Origin: Oscillospiraceae bacterium
GTDB lineage: Bacteria; Bacillota; Clostridia; Oscillospirales; Ruminococcaceae
Assembly: GCA_015067175.1 (NCBI GenBank)
Contig: SVMX01000010.1
Coordinates: 43,028 to 107,027 of the forward strand
Direction of reading: 5' to 3'
DNA: 64,000 bases
The notes under the pieces were generated by a model, which was not told where the DNA came from, did no database searches, and saw only the letters and a program-made list of their open reading frames with translations. A program made the translations under genes and the position numbers. Shown piece after piece: positions 55,499-64,000 of the stretch (positions are counted from its first letter, which is position 1; each line of letters begins with the position of its first letter).

Positions 55499-56809
55499 TT
55501 ATTTAATAAACACAAGCTCGGAAAGCTGCAAAAGCTGTCTGCCTTTCATTTCGCCCGCAAACCAGCCTGTGTAGCCTGTTTCAACCCTGATATAAAGCGC
55601 GTGTCTGCCTGTGACCGCCTTTACCCTGCCGCCGATAACTGCGTCATTTTCGCCGAAATCAACAACGCCTATCTCCGCGCCGTCCTCGCTGTCAATGAGG
55701 ATATGAAGTCTGCCCTTGCTGCCCATGCCGCGCACCTTTAAGCGTATCTGCATGGTCTTTGAGGAATCGTCCTCGCCGAAATCATAGTATTTCCAGCCCA
55801 TCACAGCGCCGTCTGTGAGGTTAGTTACCACGCGCTCGAAGATGTTAAGCTCTGTGATAAAGCAGCCGCCTTTGAGCACACACGCGGTTTCCGCCGCTGT
55901 CGGCTTGTAGGGATTGAGATAGCTTTCAAAGCCGAGCGAGGTCATCTCAACCTGTGGAATAGTTCCGTCGGGAAGTATCTCTATCCTTTCAACGCAGCCG
56001 CGGCGCGACATGATAGTGCCGTTCGTCATGCGGTGATAGAAAATATACCACTGCCCGTTGATATTGCAGATAGAGCCATGGTTGTTTCCGCCAGGGTAGT
56101 CGATGCCGTTGTCAACGATAGTTCCGCGGTATGTGAAAGGCCCTGTGGGCTTGTCTGAGGTCGCATAGTCAAGACAGCTTCCGCGCTGGGGCGAGTATAT
56201 CATGTAGTAGGTATCCCCTACCTTGCGCGGCGAACAAGCCTCGAAGAACCTATGCGGCTCGCTCACGGGAATGATATCCGGCTGATATGTACCGTCAACC
56301 ATCTCAAACATATTGTCTTTAAGCTCGCACATATAGCTGCCCTGATAGCCGCAGTAGACATACACCCTGCCGTCGTCGTCAACCAGTGTTCCCGGGTCGA
56401 TGAACGTACCGTCATCATAGTGGTTTTCAACGTTGTATTTGTACTGCGACAGCAGCTTAAACGGACCCTCGGGGCGGTCAGCCACCGCAACACAGCCCTT
56501 TGCTCCGACAATATATGCGTAGAGGTAGTATTTTCCATCGCGCTCCACAACATCGGGCGCAAACAGCAGGTTATCCGTCCAGTCAACGTCAGAGGGCGCG
56601 TCCACGCCGTCCCTTGTGCGGAAGATATCGCCGTGACACGTCCACTCGTTGAGGTTATCGAGCGGCGCAGACCACGCTTTTAATTTGCAGTCGCAGAAGT
56701 CAACAGAGTCCACCCTGTCGTGTGAGCCGTAAACATACACTCTGTCGCCGAAAACTCTCGGCTCGCCATCGGGAATATATTCCCATAAAGGAAGATAAGG
56801 ATTAGCCAT
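55499..56809 (-). CDS. Glycoside hydrolase family 43-like protein
   Basis: MANPYLPLWEYIPDGEPRVFGDRVYVYGSHD; FIDPGTLVDDDGRVYVYCGYQG; FFEACSPRKVGDTYYMIYS. Confidence 0.88.
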   Translation of the reverse strand: MANPYLPLWEYIPDGEPRVFGDRVYVYGSHDRVDSVDFCDCKLKAWSAPLDNLNEWTCHGDIFRTRDGVDAPSDVDWTDNLLFAPDVVERDGKYYLYAYIVGAKGCVAVADRPEGPFKLLSQYKYNVENHYDDGTFIDPGTLVDDDGRVYVYCGYQGSYMCELKDNMFEMVDGTYQPDIIPVSEPHRFFEACSPRKVGDTYYMIYSPQRGSCLDYATSDKPTGPFTYRGTIVDNGIDYPGGNNHGSICNINGQWYIFYHRMTNGTIMSRRGCVERIEILPDGTIPQVEMTSLGFESYLNPYKPTAAETACVLKGGCFITELNIFERVVTNLTDGAVMGWKYYDFGEDDSSKTMQIRLKVRGMGSKGRLHILIDSEDGAEIGVVDFGENDAVIGGRVKAVTGRHALYIRVETGYTGWFAGEMKGRQLLQLSELVFIK

Positions 56810-56913
56810 AACGCACCTCTTTCACCGTAATCATACCTAAATTATATCACACTGAAATGCCGTGCGCAACCACAAAACCGACATCAAACAGCACAAAAAT
56901 GCCACAGCTCTAA

Positions 56914-58026
56914 TTATGTCAGCTCGTCGATGATATCCGTTATCTCGGGATAAAGCTCGGTGCAGCTTTCGCGGTCAAACAGCGACATAGCGCCCGTATC
57001 CCACCAAAAGCACTTTATATCGGCGGCTTTTGCACAGCTCAGAAAATACGTTACATAGGCCTTTCTTGCCGCTTCGCTTTCCTTGTAGTCCGCTCCGCAT
57101 TCGCCTATAACAAGGGGCGCTCCGCAGCGCTCGGAAAGCTCGGAAAGGCGGCGGAATATATCATCAAGCTGCTGCTTATCGGAGTCGCTTCCCCAGTCGT
57201 ATCTCGGCGCTGCGTAATCAACGCTAGTCCAGGTAAATGGCTGCGGGTCATAGCAATGCACCTGTATCATCAGATGTCCCTGTGCGCTGTCCTGCGGAAG
57301 CACGAAATTTTCAAGCGCACCCTCACCGCATACGCCCGAATAAACCTGCAGCATCAGATTGCGCTGTGTATTATTGCCGCCTGTGGCTCTCACAGTGTCA
57401 ACAAAAAGCTGATTGAAATCGTTGTGAGCCTTGTATTCCGCTTCGCTTCCTGCGCCGCCCCAGCGGTTTTCGCTGTCAAGCATCTCATTGAAGCCCTCGA
57501 ATATAAGTTTGTCGCCGTAGTCCTTGAAATGCTCCGCGATATTTTTCCACAACGCGGCGAATTTCGCCGAGCTTTCGGCATAGCACTCGGGGGTCGCTCT
57601 GAGCCAACCGCCACCGCCCGAATCATGGTGCACATTCAGCACGCAGTACATATCCTGCTCGATGACGTAATCCACCACCTCCGTCACTCTGCCAAGCCAT
57701 GCAGGGTCGATATTGCCGCTTTCGTCGATATGCTCGCGCCAAGTGACAGGAACGCGCACCGCGTTGAAGCCTGCCGCTTTCACTGCCGCAATAAGCTCGG
57801 GCGTTGTCACGGGGTTGCCCCATGCGGTCTCGTAATTTTCGGGAAGCCCGTCCGTGTACATACCTATCCAGTCGCCGTTGCTGTCAAGAGTGTTTCCCAA
57901 ATTCCAGCCGACGGTTATGTTTTTTGCGGCGTCAGAGGCTGTTTCGTGCTTTTCGCAGAGAAGCACTGTTCCTACCGCCGCAAGACATACCAAAGCAGCT
58001 GCAATTATAATTATTATCTTTTTCAT
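56914..58026 (-). CDS. Glycoside hydrolase family 5 (endoglucanase-like), exported or anchored
   Basis: N-terminal hydrophobic segment; VGWNLGNTLDS; FEGFNEMLD; LVIGECGADY. Confidence 0.9.
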   Translation of the reverse strand: MKKIIIIIAAALVCLAAVGTVLLCEKHETASDAAKNITVGWNLGNTLDSNGDWIGMYTDGLPENYETAWGNPVTTPELIAAVKAAGFNAVRVPVTWREHIDESGNIDPAWLGRVTEVVDYVIEQDMYCVLNVHHDSGGGGWLRATPECYAESSAKFAALWKNIAEHFKDYGDKLIFEGFNEMLDSENRWGGAGSEAEYKAHNDFNQLFVDTVRATGGNNTQRNLMLQVYSGVCGEGALENFVLPQDSAQGHLMIQVHCYDPQPFTWTSVDYAAPRYDWGSDSDKQQLDDIFRRLSELSERCGAPLVIGECGADYKESEAARKAYVTYFLSCAKAADIKCFWWDTGAMSLFDRESCTELYPEITDIIDELT

Positions 58027-58153
58027 TACTGCACCCCCGAAAATATTCTAGCAAATAATTTTTCTGCTGTCAAGATTATGCAGTAACCCAAAACATCGCA
58101 AGTACATAGAATGAACTGGGAGCTTTTCCCGAAGATATCAAGGAGGAAACAAC

Positions 58154-59008
58154 ATGGCAATCTTTTTCAATCAGGCGACCTTGTCCTATAACGACACCGT
58201 CACCAATTCAAATATCGTCACGGGCGAGATACTCGATATCCTTTCCGCGGCCAAAACAGCAGTCACCGAAACCTACACCACAGGCGACACTACGACCTAT
58301 GTTATCAGCATAGTGAACAGCGGCACTACCGCCGCAACGGGAGTTACCGTGACCGACGACCTCGGCGCTTATACCTTTGGCGCAGCTCAGGTAACACCTC
58401 TCGACTATGTTGACGGAAGTGTGCGCTATTTCGTGAACGGAGTTCTTCAGCCTGCCCCCGCAGTTACGGCAGGTCCTCCCCTCGTTATCAGCGGACTTAC
58501 CGTTCCCGCAGGCGGCAATGTAATTGTCGTTTACGAAGCGACCGCAAACACCTTTGCACCGCTCGGTGACGGTGCTTCTATCACCAACACCGCAGTTATC
58601 ACAGGCACAGGCATAACAAACCCCGTAACCGTTCAGGAGACCATCACCGCCGACAGCACCGCAAGGCTCACCATCACCAAGGCGCTGTCGCCCGAAACAG
58701 TGACAGAAAACGGCGAGCTGACCTATACTTTCACTATCCAGAACTACGGCAGCACACCTATCGTTGCAACTGATAACGCAACTGTAACAGATACGTTCAA
58801 CCCCATTCTCGACCCCATCGCAGTTACCTTTAACGGCGCAGCGTGGACAGAGGGCGTAAACTACACCTACGATGAAGCCACAGGCGAATTTGCAACTATC
58901 CCAAGTCAGATAACAGTACCTGCTGCAACCTACACTCAGGACCCCACTACAGGCGAATGGCTGGTTCAGCCCGGCTCTGTCGTTCTGCGCGTAACAGGAA
59001 CGGTATAA
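58154..59008 (+). CDS. DUF11-repeat protein
   Basis: MAIFFNQATLSYNDTVTNSNIVTGEI...YVISIVNSGTTAATGVTVTDDLG; ...LTYTFTIQNYGSTP. Confidence 0.85.
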   Translation: MAIFFNQATLSYNDTVTNSNIVTGEILDILSAAKTAVTETYTTGDTTTYVISIVNSGTTAATGVTVTDDLGAYTFGAAQVTPLDYVDGSVRYFVNGVLQPAPAVTAGPPLVISGLTVPAGGNVIVVYEATANTFAPLGDGASITNTAVITGTGITNPVTVQETITADSTARLTITKALSPETVTENGELTYTFTIQNYGSTPIVATDNATVTDTFNPILDPIAVTFNGAAWTEGVNYTYDEATGEFATIPSQITVPAATYTQDPTTGEWLVQPGSVVLRVTGTV

Positions 59009-59141
59009 ATCTTTCAGACAAAAACATTGCCGCACAGCGCTTTTGCCCGTGCGGCATTACTGTTTTATTCCAAAATCAACCGCGCATAATTCGTATACAG
59101 CGGCGCAATATATCAACATAAATCAAACGGAGGGAACAGCA

Positions 59142-59261
59142 TTGAACTTTATACTATGCGCAGAGGATTGCCGTTGGCAGCAGGACGGCGTATGCACGCT
59201 AGAGGATATCACAAGGATAAGCTGTCAGAGCACAGGCTGCTGCTATTTTGAGCATAGATAA
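59142..59261 (+). CDS. 39-aa Cys-rich protein (TTG start)
   Basis: (M)NFILCAEDCRWQQDGVCTLEDITRISCQSTGCCYFEHR* with GGAGGG RBS. Confidence 0.6.
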   Translation: MNFILCAEDCRWQQDGVCTLEDITRISCQSTGCCYFEHR

Positions 59262-59359
59262 ACATTCTTGCTTACTCCGCTGAACACAGCATTACTGACC
59301 CGTTTATGCCAACACAACACGAAAAATGCTCCCCCTGTGCAGGAGGAGCAAATTTGTTT

Positions 59360-60670
59360 TCAGCAGCTTATATCATAGGATATCTTCAGCGTATGCTCTG
59401 ATGTCTTTTCTATCGGCGAGGAAAGATTGTTTATCGTCGCCTTATAGCCTGCCGCCATAACTAACGAAGCCTTGTTTTTACACTTATCCGTGCCGCTTCC
59501 GATGACATGGCTGTTTTGCGTGGTTATCGGGATATACGGCTCAAGCGGGCTCGTTCCCGACGGAAAGCAGGTATATCCAAGCGTTATAGCCCGACAATCA
59601 TCGGTGATATTTATATAGCTGACATTTGTCTTTGCATAAAGACACTCATTCATCACGAAAAGATAAGACAAATTTGACGTTGTCAAAGACGAGATAGTTC
59701 TCAGCGGCGTACCGTCCATCGAAAATTCATTCAGTCCCTCGCCCGTAAGGATATAGATGCGATCATCAAACACGGCATTTCCGCCAAAGTCATACACACG
59801 CTTACCCAGTGTTACAGTCCTGTTTACTGTCTGTGCAGTAGTGATATCTACCTCAGCATAGGTGAAAGTGGTAGTATCATCTTTATTTGTAAAAGGTCCG
59901 AAAAAGTAAAGCTTTTTATTATGTGGATCAAGGAAATAGCGCTCCTCATACGAAAGCTCGATGCCAAGCGCCGCCGTTGTAACCGATACAGGCGTTGAAA
60001 CAGTGGACAGCCCCGCTCTGTCGTTTATCTTTATAGCAGAGGGAACAAGTCCCGTATAGCGGCGAAACTGAACCTTGCAGTCGGGCGTGACGTGCATGAA
60101 AACGTGCAGTCCGTCGTATGTTCCGATGTAAAAGCCCTCGCCGTATTCAAACGTCATTGTAGTAACAGGACTTGATTCAAAGCTGTTGGGCGACATGAGC
60201 ATTCCTACATTGCTGTCGCACGTACCATAACCCGTATTGCCGAATGCCTTGCTTGTAAGGCAGATGCAGCGTATCGTTCCGTTAGCCTTATCTGTTCCGA
60301 AATCCCAAGTAAAATGATAGCCCCTTTCCGTTTCATAGCTTTCATTGAGATTGAGCGATCCGCGTGTTGTACAAGTGCCCGCGTATTCGGTTCCCGCTGT
60401 CGCAATAGGTATCACGCCCTTGCGCGGCAGAATATTGTCAACGCTCTCTTCCTCGTTATTGCCAAGCAGCATTATGCCGCCAAGCAGCTTATTCCACATA
60501 GGAAGCCCGTTTTGGAACAAAACTGAATAATTAAAGCCGTGCAGCAGCGCATAATGCGGAGGATTGAAGATATTGTTCAGCGCATTCGTCACAAGATTGT
60601 GCTCCTCCATCTGCTGAATGATCTTGCCTGTTTTAGCGTCAGACAATGTGATGGTTGCTTTTCCTTTCAT
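59360..60670 (-). CDS. Phage tail/appendage-like protein
   Basis: Position after tail protein; N-terminus MKGKATITLSDAKTGKIIQQMEEHNLVTNALNNIF. Confidence 0.6.
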   Translation of the reverse strand: MKGKATITLSDAKTGKIIQQMEEHNLVTNALNNIFNPPHYALLHGFNYSVLFQNGLPMWNKLLGGIMLLGNNEEESVDNILPRKGVIPIATAGTEYAGTCTTRGSLNLNESYETERGYHFTWDFGTDKANGTIRCICLTSKAFGNTGYGTCDSNVGMLMSPNSFESSPVTTMTFEYGEGFYIGTYDGLHVFMHVTPDCKVQFRRYTGLVPSAIKINDRAGLSTVSTPVSVTTAALGIELSYEERYFLDPHNKKLYFFGPFTNKDDTTTFTYAEVDITTAQTVNRTVTLGKRVYDFGGNAVFDDRIYILTGEGLNEFSMDGTPLRTISSLTTSNLSYLFVMNECLYAKTNVSYINITDDCRAITLGYTCFPSGTSPLEPYIPITTQNSHVIGSGTDKCKNKASLVMAAGYKATINNLSSPIEKTSEHTLKISYDISC

Positions 60671-60684
60671 ATTATTCTCCTTTC

Positions 60685-62190
60685 TTATTGCTCCGCGGTG
60701 TATGTATAGGTAATTTCGTTGAACCTCACATCAAGCGGTTTAAGCGTTACCATACCTATATTATCATGGAACGCAAGCTTGTCGCGCATATCACCCGTAC
60801 CCGAGCTGCAACCGTGTACAACGAGATTTGCCGACATCGCCTTAGGCAGTATATACGCGCCGTTTATGTTAGTTCTAGCCGTAACATAAAGCCTGTTCTC
60901 ACCCTTTTTAAGCTTCTGCGCAAGGTGATAAAGCTCCGTCATCGGACACTCGCGCGTATCGGGGCAATGTATCAGATTTCTGCCGCTGTCAGTGCCGTTT
61001 ACATATATCTCGAATATTATCCGATTTGCGTCCGAAAGCGTTATGCTGGTGTTAAGGTGAAGCTCCGCAAAGCCGTCCTCTCCTGTTTCAAACGTGAAAT
61101 CCGCAATTATCTTCGGGTTAGTATCAAGGGTGATAAGCTCCTCGTTCTCGCTCTTCATCGTGAAAACAGAGTTTGACAGCTTCAGGCTCTTAAGCATCTC
61201 CTCAAGGTCGTCCATGTGCGCAACAGCGTCCACATAGGTCTTGTTTCTGGAATACAGCGTCGCTGTCAGCGCACCGTTGTAATGATACTCTATCTCGCTT
61301 ATCATCACCTGAAAATAGGTGCCGCCGCCGTATATGCGTATACTCTCGCCTGATTCAAGATGCGGCTGACCTTGCATGACTATATCAGCGCCGTAAAACG
61401 AAAAATTCTTCATAAGCGCCCTTATGCCGTCAAGTATCTCCTGCGTCATAAGCGGATTGTATATCTGTATCGTAGATATCTCCGCGCCGCTTCCCGCATA
61501 AAGTATTCCGTCATCAGTTTCCGCAGTCAAAGCGGTCACAACGGATTTTGTCATATTACGCTGAACATCTATGCAGTTGTTGAGAGATATATAATCCATC
61601 TCATCAAAATCAACATTTCCGCATTCCTTAAACACAAGTCTGCCATATCTGTCTATCTTAGCGCAGCAGCGATTGATCCCCGCAATGTAGCCTATCATAT
61701 CCCTCGCCGTACACAGCGCAGGAAGCTTCTCCACTTTATGACCATAGCCAAGATCAAGCGGCTCAATGCCGTGCTTTGCACAAACGTCCGCAAGCAGAAC
61801 ATCTGACGTCACTGGCAAAATACCGTCGTATCTGTACTCGATATCAAGATTGTACATCTTGTCATAAGAAGTAATACTTATAGTATCCCCACGGACATAA
61901 CGGCGCGAGATATAAAAGATACCAAGCGGACACCATTCCTCGTTGTCAAAGCTGATGTAAGGACGCACTTCAGCGCCGACTTCAAGCTCTCCGCTGAACC
62001 TTGCCTTAAAATGAAAACGGTTTGCACAGGTAGTTCCAAGCGTGAACCAATCGGGGTGCGTCACATCGTCAAATGTGAACTCTAACAGCCTGTCGTCAAG
62101 AAAAACCTCGTCTCCTGCTTCAATGCGGCAATAAACATGACGGCCGTTTTCGCGCGACAGGTCTTTGAATTTCTGCGATACCTCAACCAT
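60685..62190 (-). CDS. Phage tail protein
   Basis: VGAEVRPYISFDNEEWCPLGIFYISRR...SITSYDKMYNLD...DVLLADVCAKHGIEP...DMIGYIAGI typical of siphophage tail proteins. Confidence 0.75.
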   Translation of the reverse strand: MVEVSQKFKDLSRENGRHVYCRIEAGDEVFLDDRLLEFTFDDVTHPDWFTLGTTCANRFHFKARFSGELEVGAEVRPYISFDNEEWCPLGIFYISRRYVRGDTISITSYDKMYNLDIEYRYDGILPVTSDVLLADVCAKHGIEPLDLGYGHKVEKLPALCTARDMIGYIAGINRCCAKIDRYGRLVFKECGNVDFDEMDYISLNNCIDVQRNMTKSVVTALTAETDDGILYAGSGAEISTIQIYNPLMTQEILDGIRALMKNFSFYGADIVMQGQPHLESGESIRIYGGGTYFQVMISEIEYHYNGALTATLYSRNKTYVDAVAHMDDLEEMLKSLKLSNSVFTMKSENEELITLDTNPKIIADFTFETGEDGFAELHLNTSITLSDANRIIFEIYVNGTDSGRNLIHCPDTRECPMTELYHLAQKLKKGENRLYVTARTNINGAYILPKAMSANLVVHGCSSGTGDMRDKLAFHDNIGMVTLKPLDVRFNEITYTYTAEQ

Positions 62191-62201
62191 TTACCGTCAC
62201 C

Positions 62202-62546
62202 TCATTTCTCCTGCATATCAAGCTCCACGCCGCTGTACATAACAACACCGTTTATTTCCTTTACAGCAGGCGCAGGCTCATTCGCTATGTAAAAATCAGC
62301 CTCTGTCTCGCCCTCGGGCGCGGGAAATTTCACCGTCACGAATATATCCGAGGTAAGCTCACGAAGCGCCCGAAGCTCCTCAGAAGTTAGCAGCCCAAAC
62401 ACAGCCCTCAGCCTGTATTTTCTGTTCACAAGGTCTATAAGCATATCCCCCTGTGTGTTGTAGTTTATAACAGTACGGCGCGCTTCTCTGTCAACTGAAA
62501 GGCTTGTCACCTTATCGAAAGCAACGCCGTTCAAATATATCGTCAT
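62202..62546 (-). CDS. Phage structural protein, unknown
   Basis: Packed in phage operon; MTIYLNGVAFDKVTSLSVDREARRTVINYNTQGD. Confidence 0.55.
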   Translation of the reverse strand: MTIYLNGVAFDKVTSLSVDREARRTVINYNTQGDMLIDLVNRKYRLRAVFGLLTSEELRALRELTSDIFVTVKFPAPEGETEADFYIANEPAPAVKEINGVVMYSGVELDMQEK

Positions 62547-62558
62547 ATCACACCTCCG

Positions 62559-62711
62559 TCAGCGCAAGCGTTTGGTCTTTTTGGTATTCATCTGACGCTG
62601 CACCTCACGTTCACCCGTGCGAAGCAGCTTTGCAAGGCGGTAGCTTTCCTCAGCGGACGCTATACCTGCGCCCTGTTTGATTATTGATGTTTGCTTTTTT
62701 GTATCGCTCAT
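62559..62711 (-). CDS. 50-aa phage protein
   Basis: Read directly: MSDTKKQTSIIKQGAGIASAEESYRLAKLLRTGEREVQRQMNTKKTKRLR*. Confidence 0.5.
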   Translation of the reverse strand: MSDTKKQTSIIKQGAGIASAEESYRLAKLLRTGEREVQRQMNTKKTKRLR

Positions 62712-62768
62712 ATTATCCTCCTTTCACAAAAACCGCCATGCAGCAGTGCCGCACGGCGGTTCGTCGAG

Positions 62769-63092
62769 TTATACCTTCCTCGCGGTAATTTTTATGTGAT
62801 GCAGTGTTTCGGCCTTGAACTGCTCGGCAGAAAGTATCTCATATCTCGTATTGTTATACATAATGAGCATCCCCGCCTCAAAATCCACATCGGACGGATA
62901 CGAATTTTCACAGTCATAATACACTGTAATTTCAGATGTATCACGACCGCGCACAGAGTTGTATTCGCTTATACGCGAAGCCGAAACGACTCTGACATTC
63001 CATATTTTTTCACTCTCATAGCCGTCCCCACGCGGAGAAAGCAAAGTCATCTCATCGGTGAGCAGGTCATACGGTATTGGCTTAAGCTGCAT
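62769..63092 (-). CDS. Head-closure / minor structural protein
   Basis: 107 aa; size, position and overlap with the connector gene. Confidence 0.5.
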   Translation of the reverse strand: MQLKPIPYDLLTDEMTLLSPRGDGYESEKIWNVRVVSASRISEYNSVRGRDTSEITVYYDCENSYPSDVDFEAGMLIMYNNTRYEILSAEQFKAETLHHIKITARKV

Positions 63093-63481
63093 TATCGCAC
63101 CTCCCTGCCGCCAAACAAGCAGCCCGAAGCTCTCAGCAAACGCACCGTCTGCATACTAAGATCGTATACAGAATCATTCTGCTGCGCCGAAGCCGAGCTT
63201 TGCTCCGATGTGCTGGTGTAGGAGTAATCTCCGATCGCTACCTTTTCAGTCGAGCCGCTGCTCACAGCCTGCTGCTGTTCTTTTACAAGCTTATACGTCT
63301 GAAACGCCGCCGCCTGCTTAACATACTCAGCAGCCTTGCCGCCCGCCGCAAGCGCAGTTTCATACCTGCCCTCAGTAAGCGCGGCGATAGTATACTCTGC
63401 TCTTTTAAGGCAGCCTTCAAGCTCAGCGCTGCTCGAAGCGGTAAAACCCATATCGTAATATTCCTCAGCATTAATTATCAT
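63092..63481 (-). CDS. gp6-like head-tail connector
   Basis: MIINAEEYYDMGF...ELEGCLKRAEYTIAALTEGRY...VKQAAAFQTYKL. Confidence 0.55.
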   Translation of the reverse strand: MIINAEEYYDMGFTASSSAELEGCLKRAEYTIAALTEGRYETALAAGGKAAEYVKQAAAFQTYKLVKEQQQAVSSGSTEKVAIGDYSYTSTSEQSSASAQQNDSVYDLSMQTVRLLRASGCLFGGREVR

Positions 63482-63525
63482 AGCCGTCTCCTTTCGCTGA
63501 TATCCGTCCAAATCGAAAGCAGCTT

Positions 63526-63762
63526 TTAAGCGCTGACAGAAACAGCGATCGCAGCCTTTTTACTCTCAGGAATAAACAGATCGTGATACTTGCGGTAATC
63601 AACGTCCCACGCGTCAGCGAACTGGTTCAGTTCAGGTGTGATTATCTTCACATTGTCAGTCTTGGAAACCGCAACAGGTACGCTCTTGGGGCAGATAAGC
63701 CAGTTAACCACCAAAATCCGACCTCTTACAAACGGCTTGGTTAAGCCAATCTCAAAATTCAC
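63526..63762 (-). CDS. Small phage head-associated protein
   Basis: 78 aa, GGGAGG RBS and GTG start; first gene of module. Confidence 0.5.
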   Translation of the reverse strand: MNFEIGLTKPFVRGRILVVNWLICPKSVPVAVSKTDNVKIITPELNQFADAWDVDYRKYHDLFIPESKKAAIAVSVSA

Positions 63763-63828
63763 TTACCTCCCAAAACGCTTAAAAACAGTGATTTGCCACC
63801 CTGTTGCCACCAATTTTGCATAAAAATA

Positions 63829-63849
63829 GAGCCGATGTTGTATCGGCTC
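63829..63849. terminator. Perfect stem-loop, probable terminator
   Basis: GAGCCGATgttgtATCGGCTC. Confidence 0.6.
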
Positions 63850-63878
63850 GGGTGGTGTTGAAACATGTCAAATTGTAA

Positions 63879-64000
63879 TACGTGATATCATTTCGTAATT
63901 TACATTATGAGAAGTTCCCCGATGGCAGCGTTAAATGTATTGAGGATGAGATACCTTTTGAGTTGCCACAGGGGTGGGAGTGGTGTAGGTTAAAGCATAT
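63879..64000 (+). pseudogene. Type I restriction specificity subunit (HsdS) segment, runs off right edge, lacks usual N-terminus
   Basis: Frame reads NLHYEKFPDGSVKCIEDEIPFELPQGWEWCRLKH, an HsdS signature; in-frame TAA at 63876-63878. Confidence 0.75.

Overview
The window is a chromosomal segment from a low-to-mid GC Firmicute, probably an Oscillospiraceae/Ruminococcus-like gut bacterium (inferred from gene content only). Most of it is ordinary core or metabolic sequence: addB/addA, glnN (GS III), nnr, guaA ATPase subunit, metG-like, rplJ-rplL with an L10 leader, araD, asparaginase, GH43 and GH5, ABC transporters and two-component genes. The main accessory feature is an ~8.7 kb integrated filamentous-phage (inovirus-like) element at about 36447-45170. 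It lies between a 46-bp direct repeat of the 3' half of tRNA-Lys(UUU). It carries a phage-type Rep protein, an ssDNA-binding-like protein, tiny membrane proteins, a pVIII-like major coat candidate, a Zot/pI ATPase, pIII-like and pVI-like proteins and a tyrosine integrase. It also has a repressor switch with two palindromic operators and a minus-strand operon encoding a repressor, a small TM protein and a membrane-anchored DUF2726 nuclease-like protein. Two genes of the element (the integrase and a DUF3846-like gene) contain single in-frame TAA codons inside otherwise continuous coding sequence. Other points of interest: a 4 x 123-bp tandem array of highly structured repeats (33276-33790), a 25-bp perfect operator palindrome controlling a GPx-TSCPD-OhrR operon, a HAD-nuclease-like fusion, an inferred ATT start codon, a partial tailed-phage structural module at the right end, and an HsdS fragment at the window edge. 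All family assignments are from reading sequence; no database search was run.
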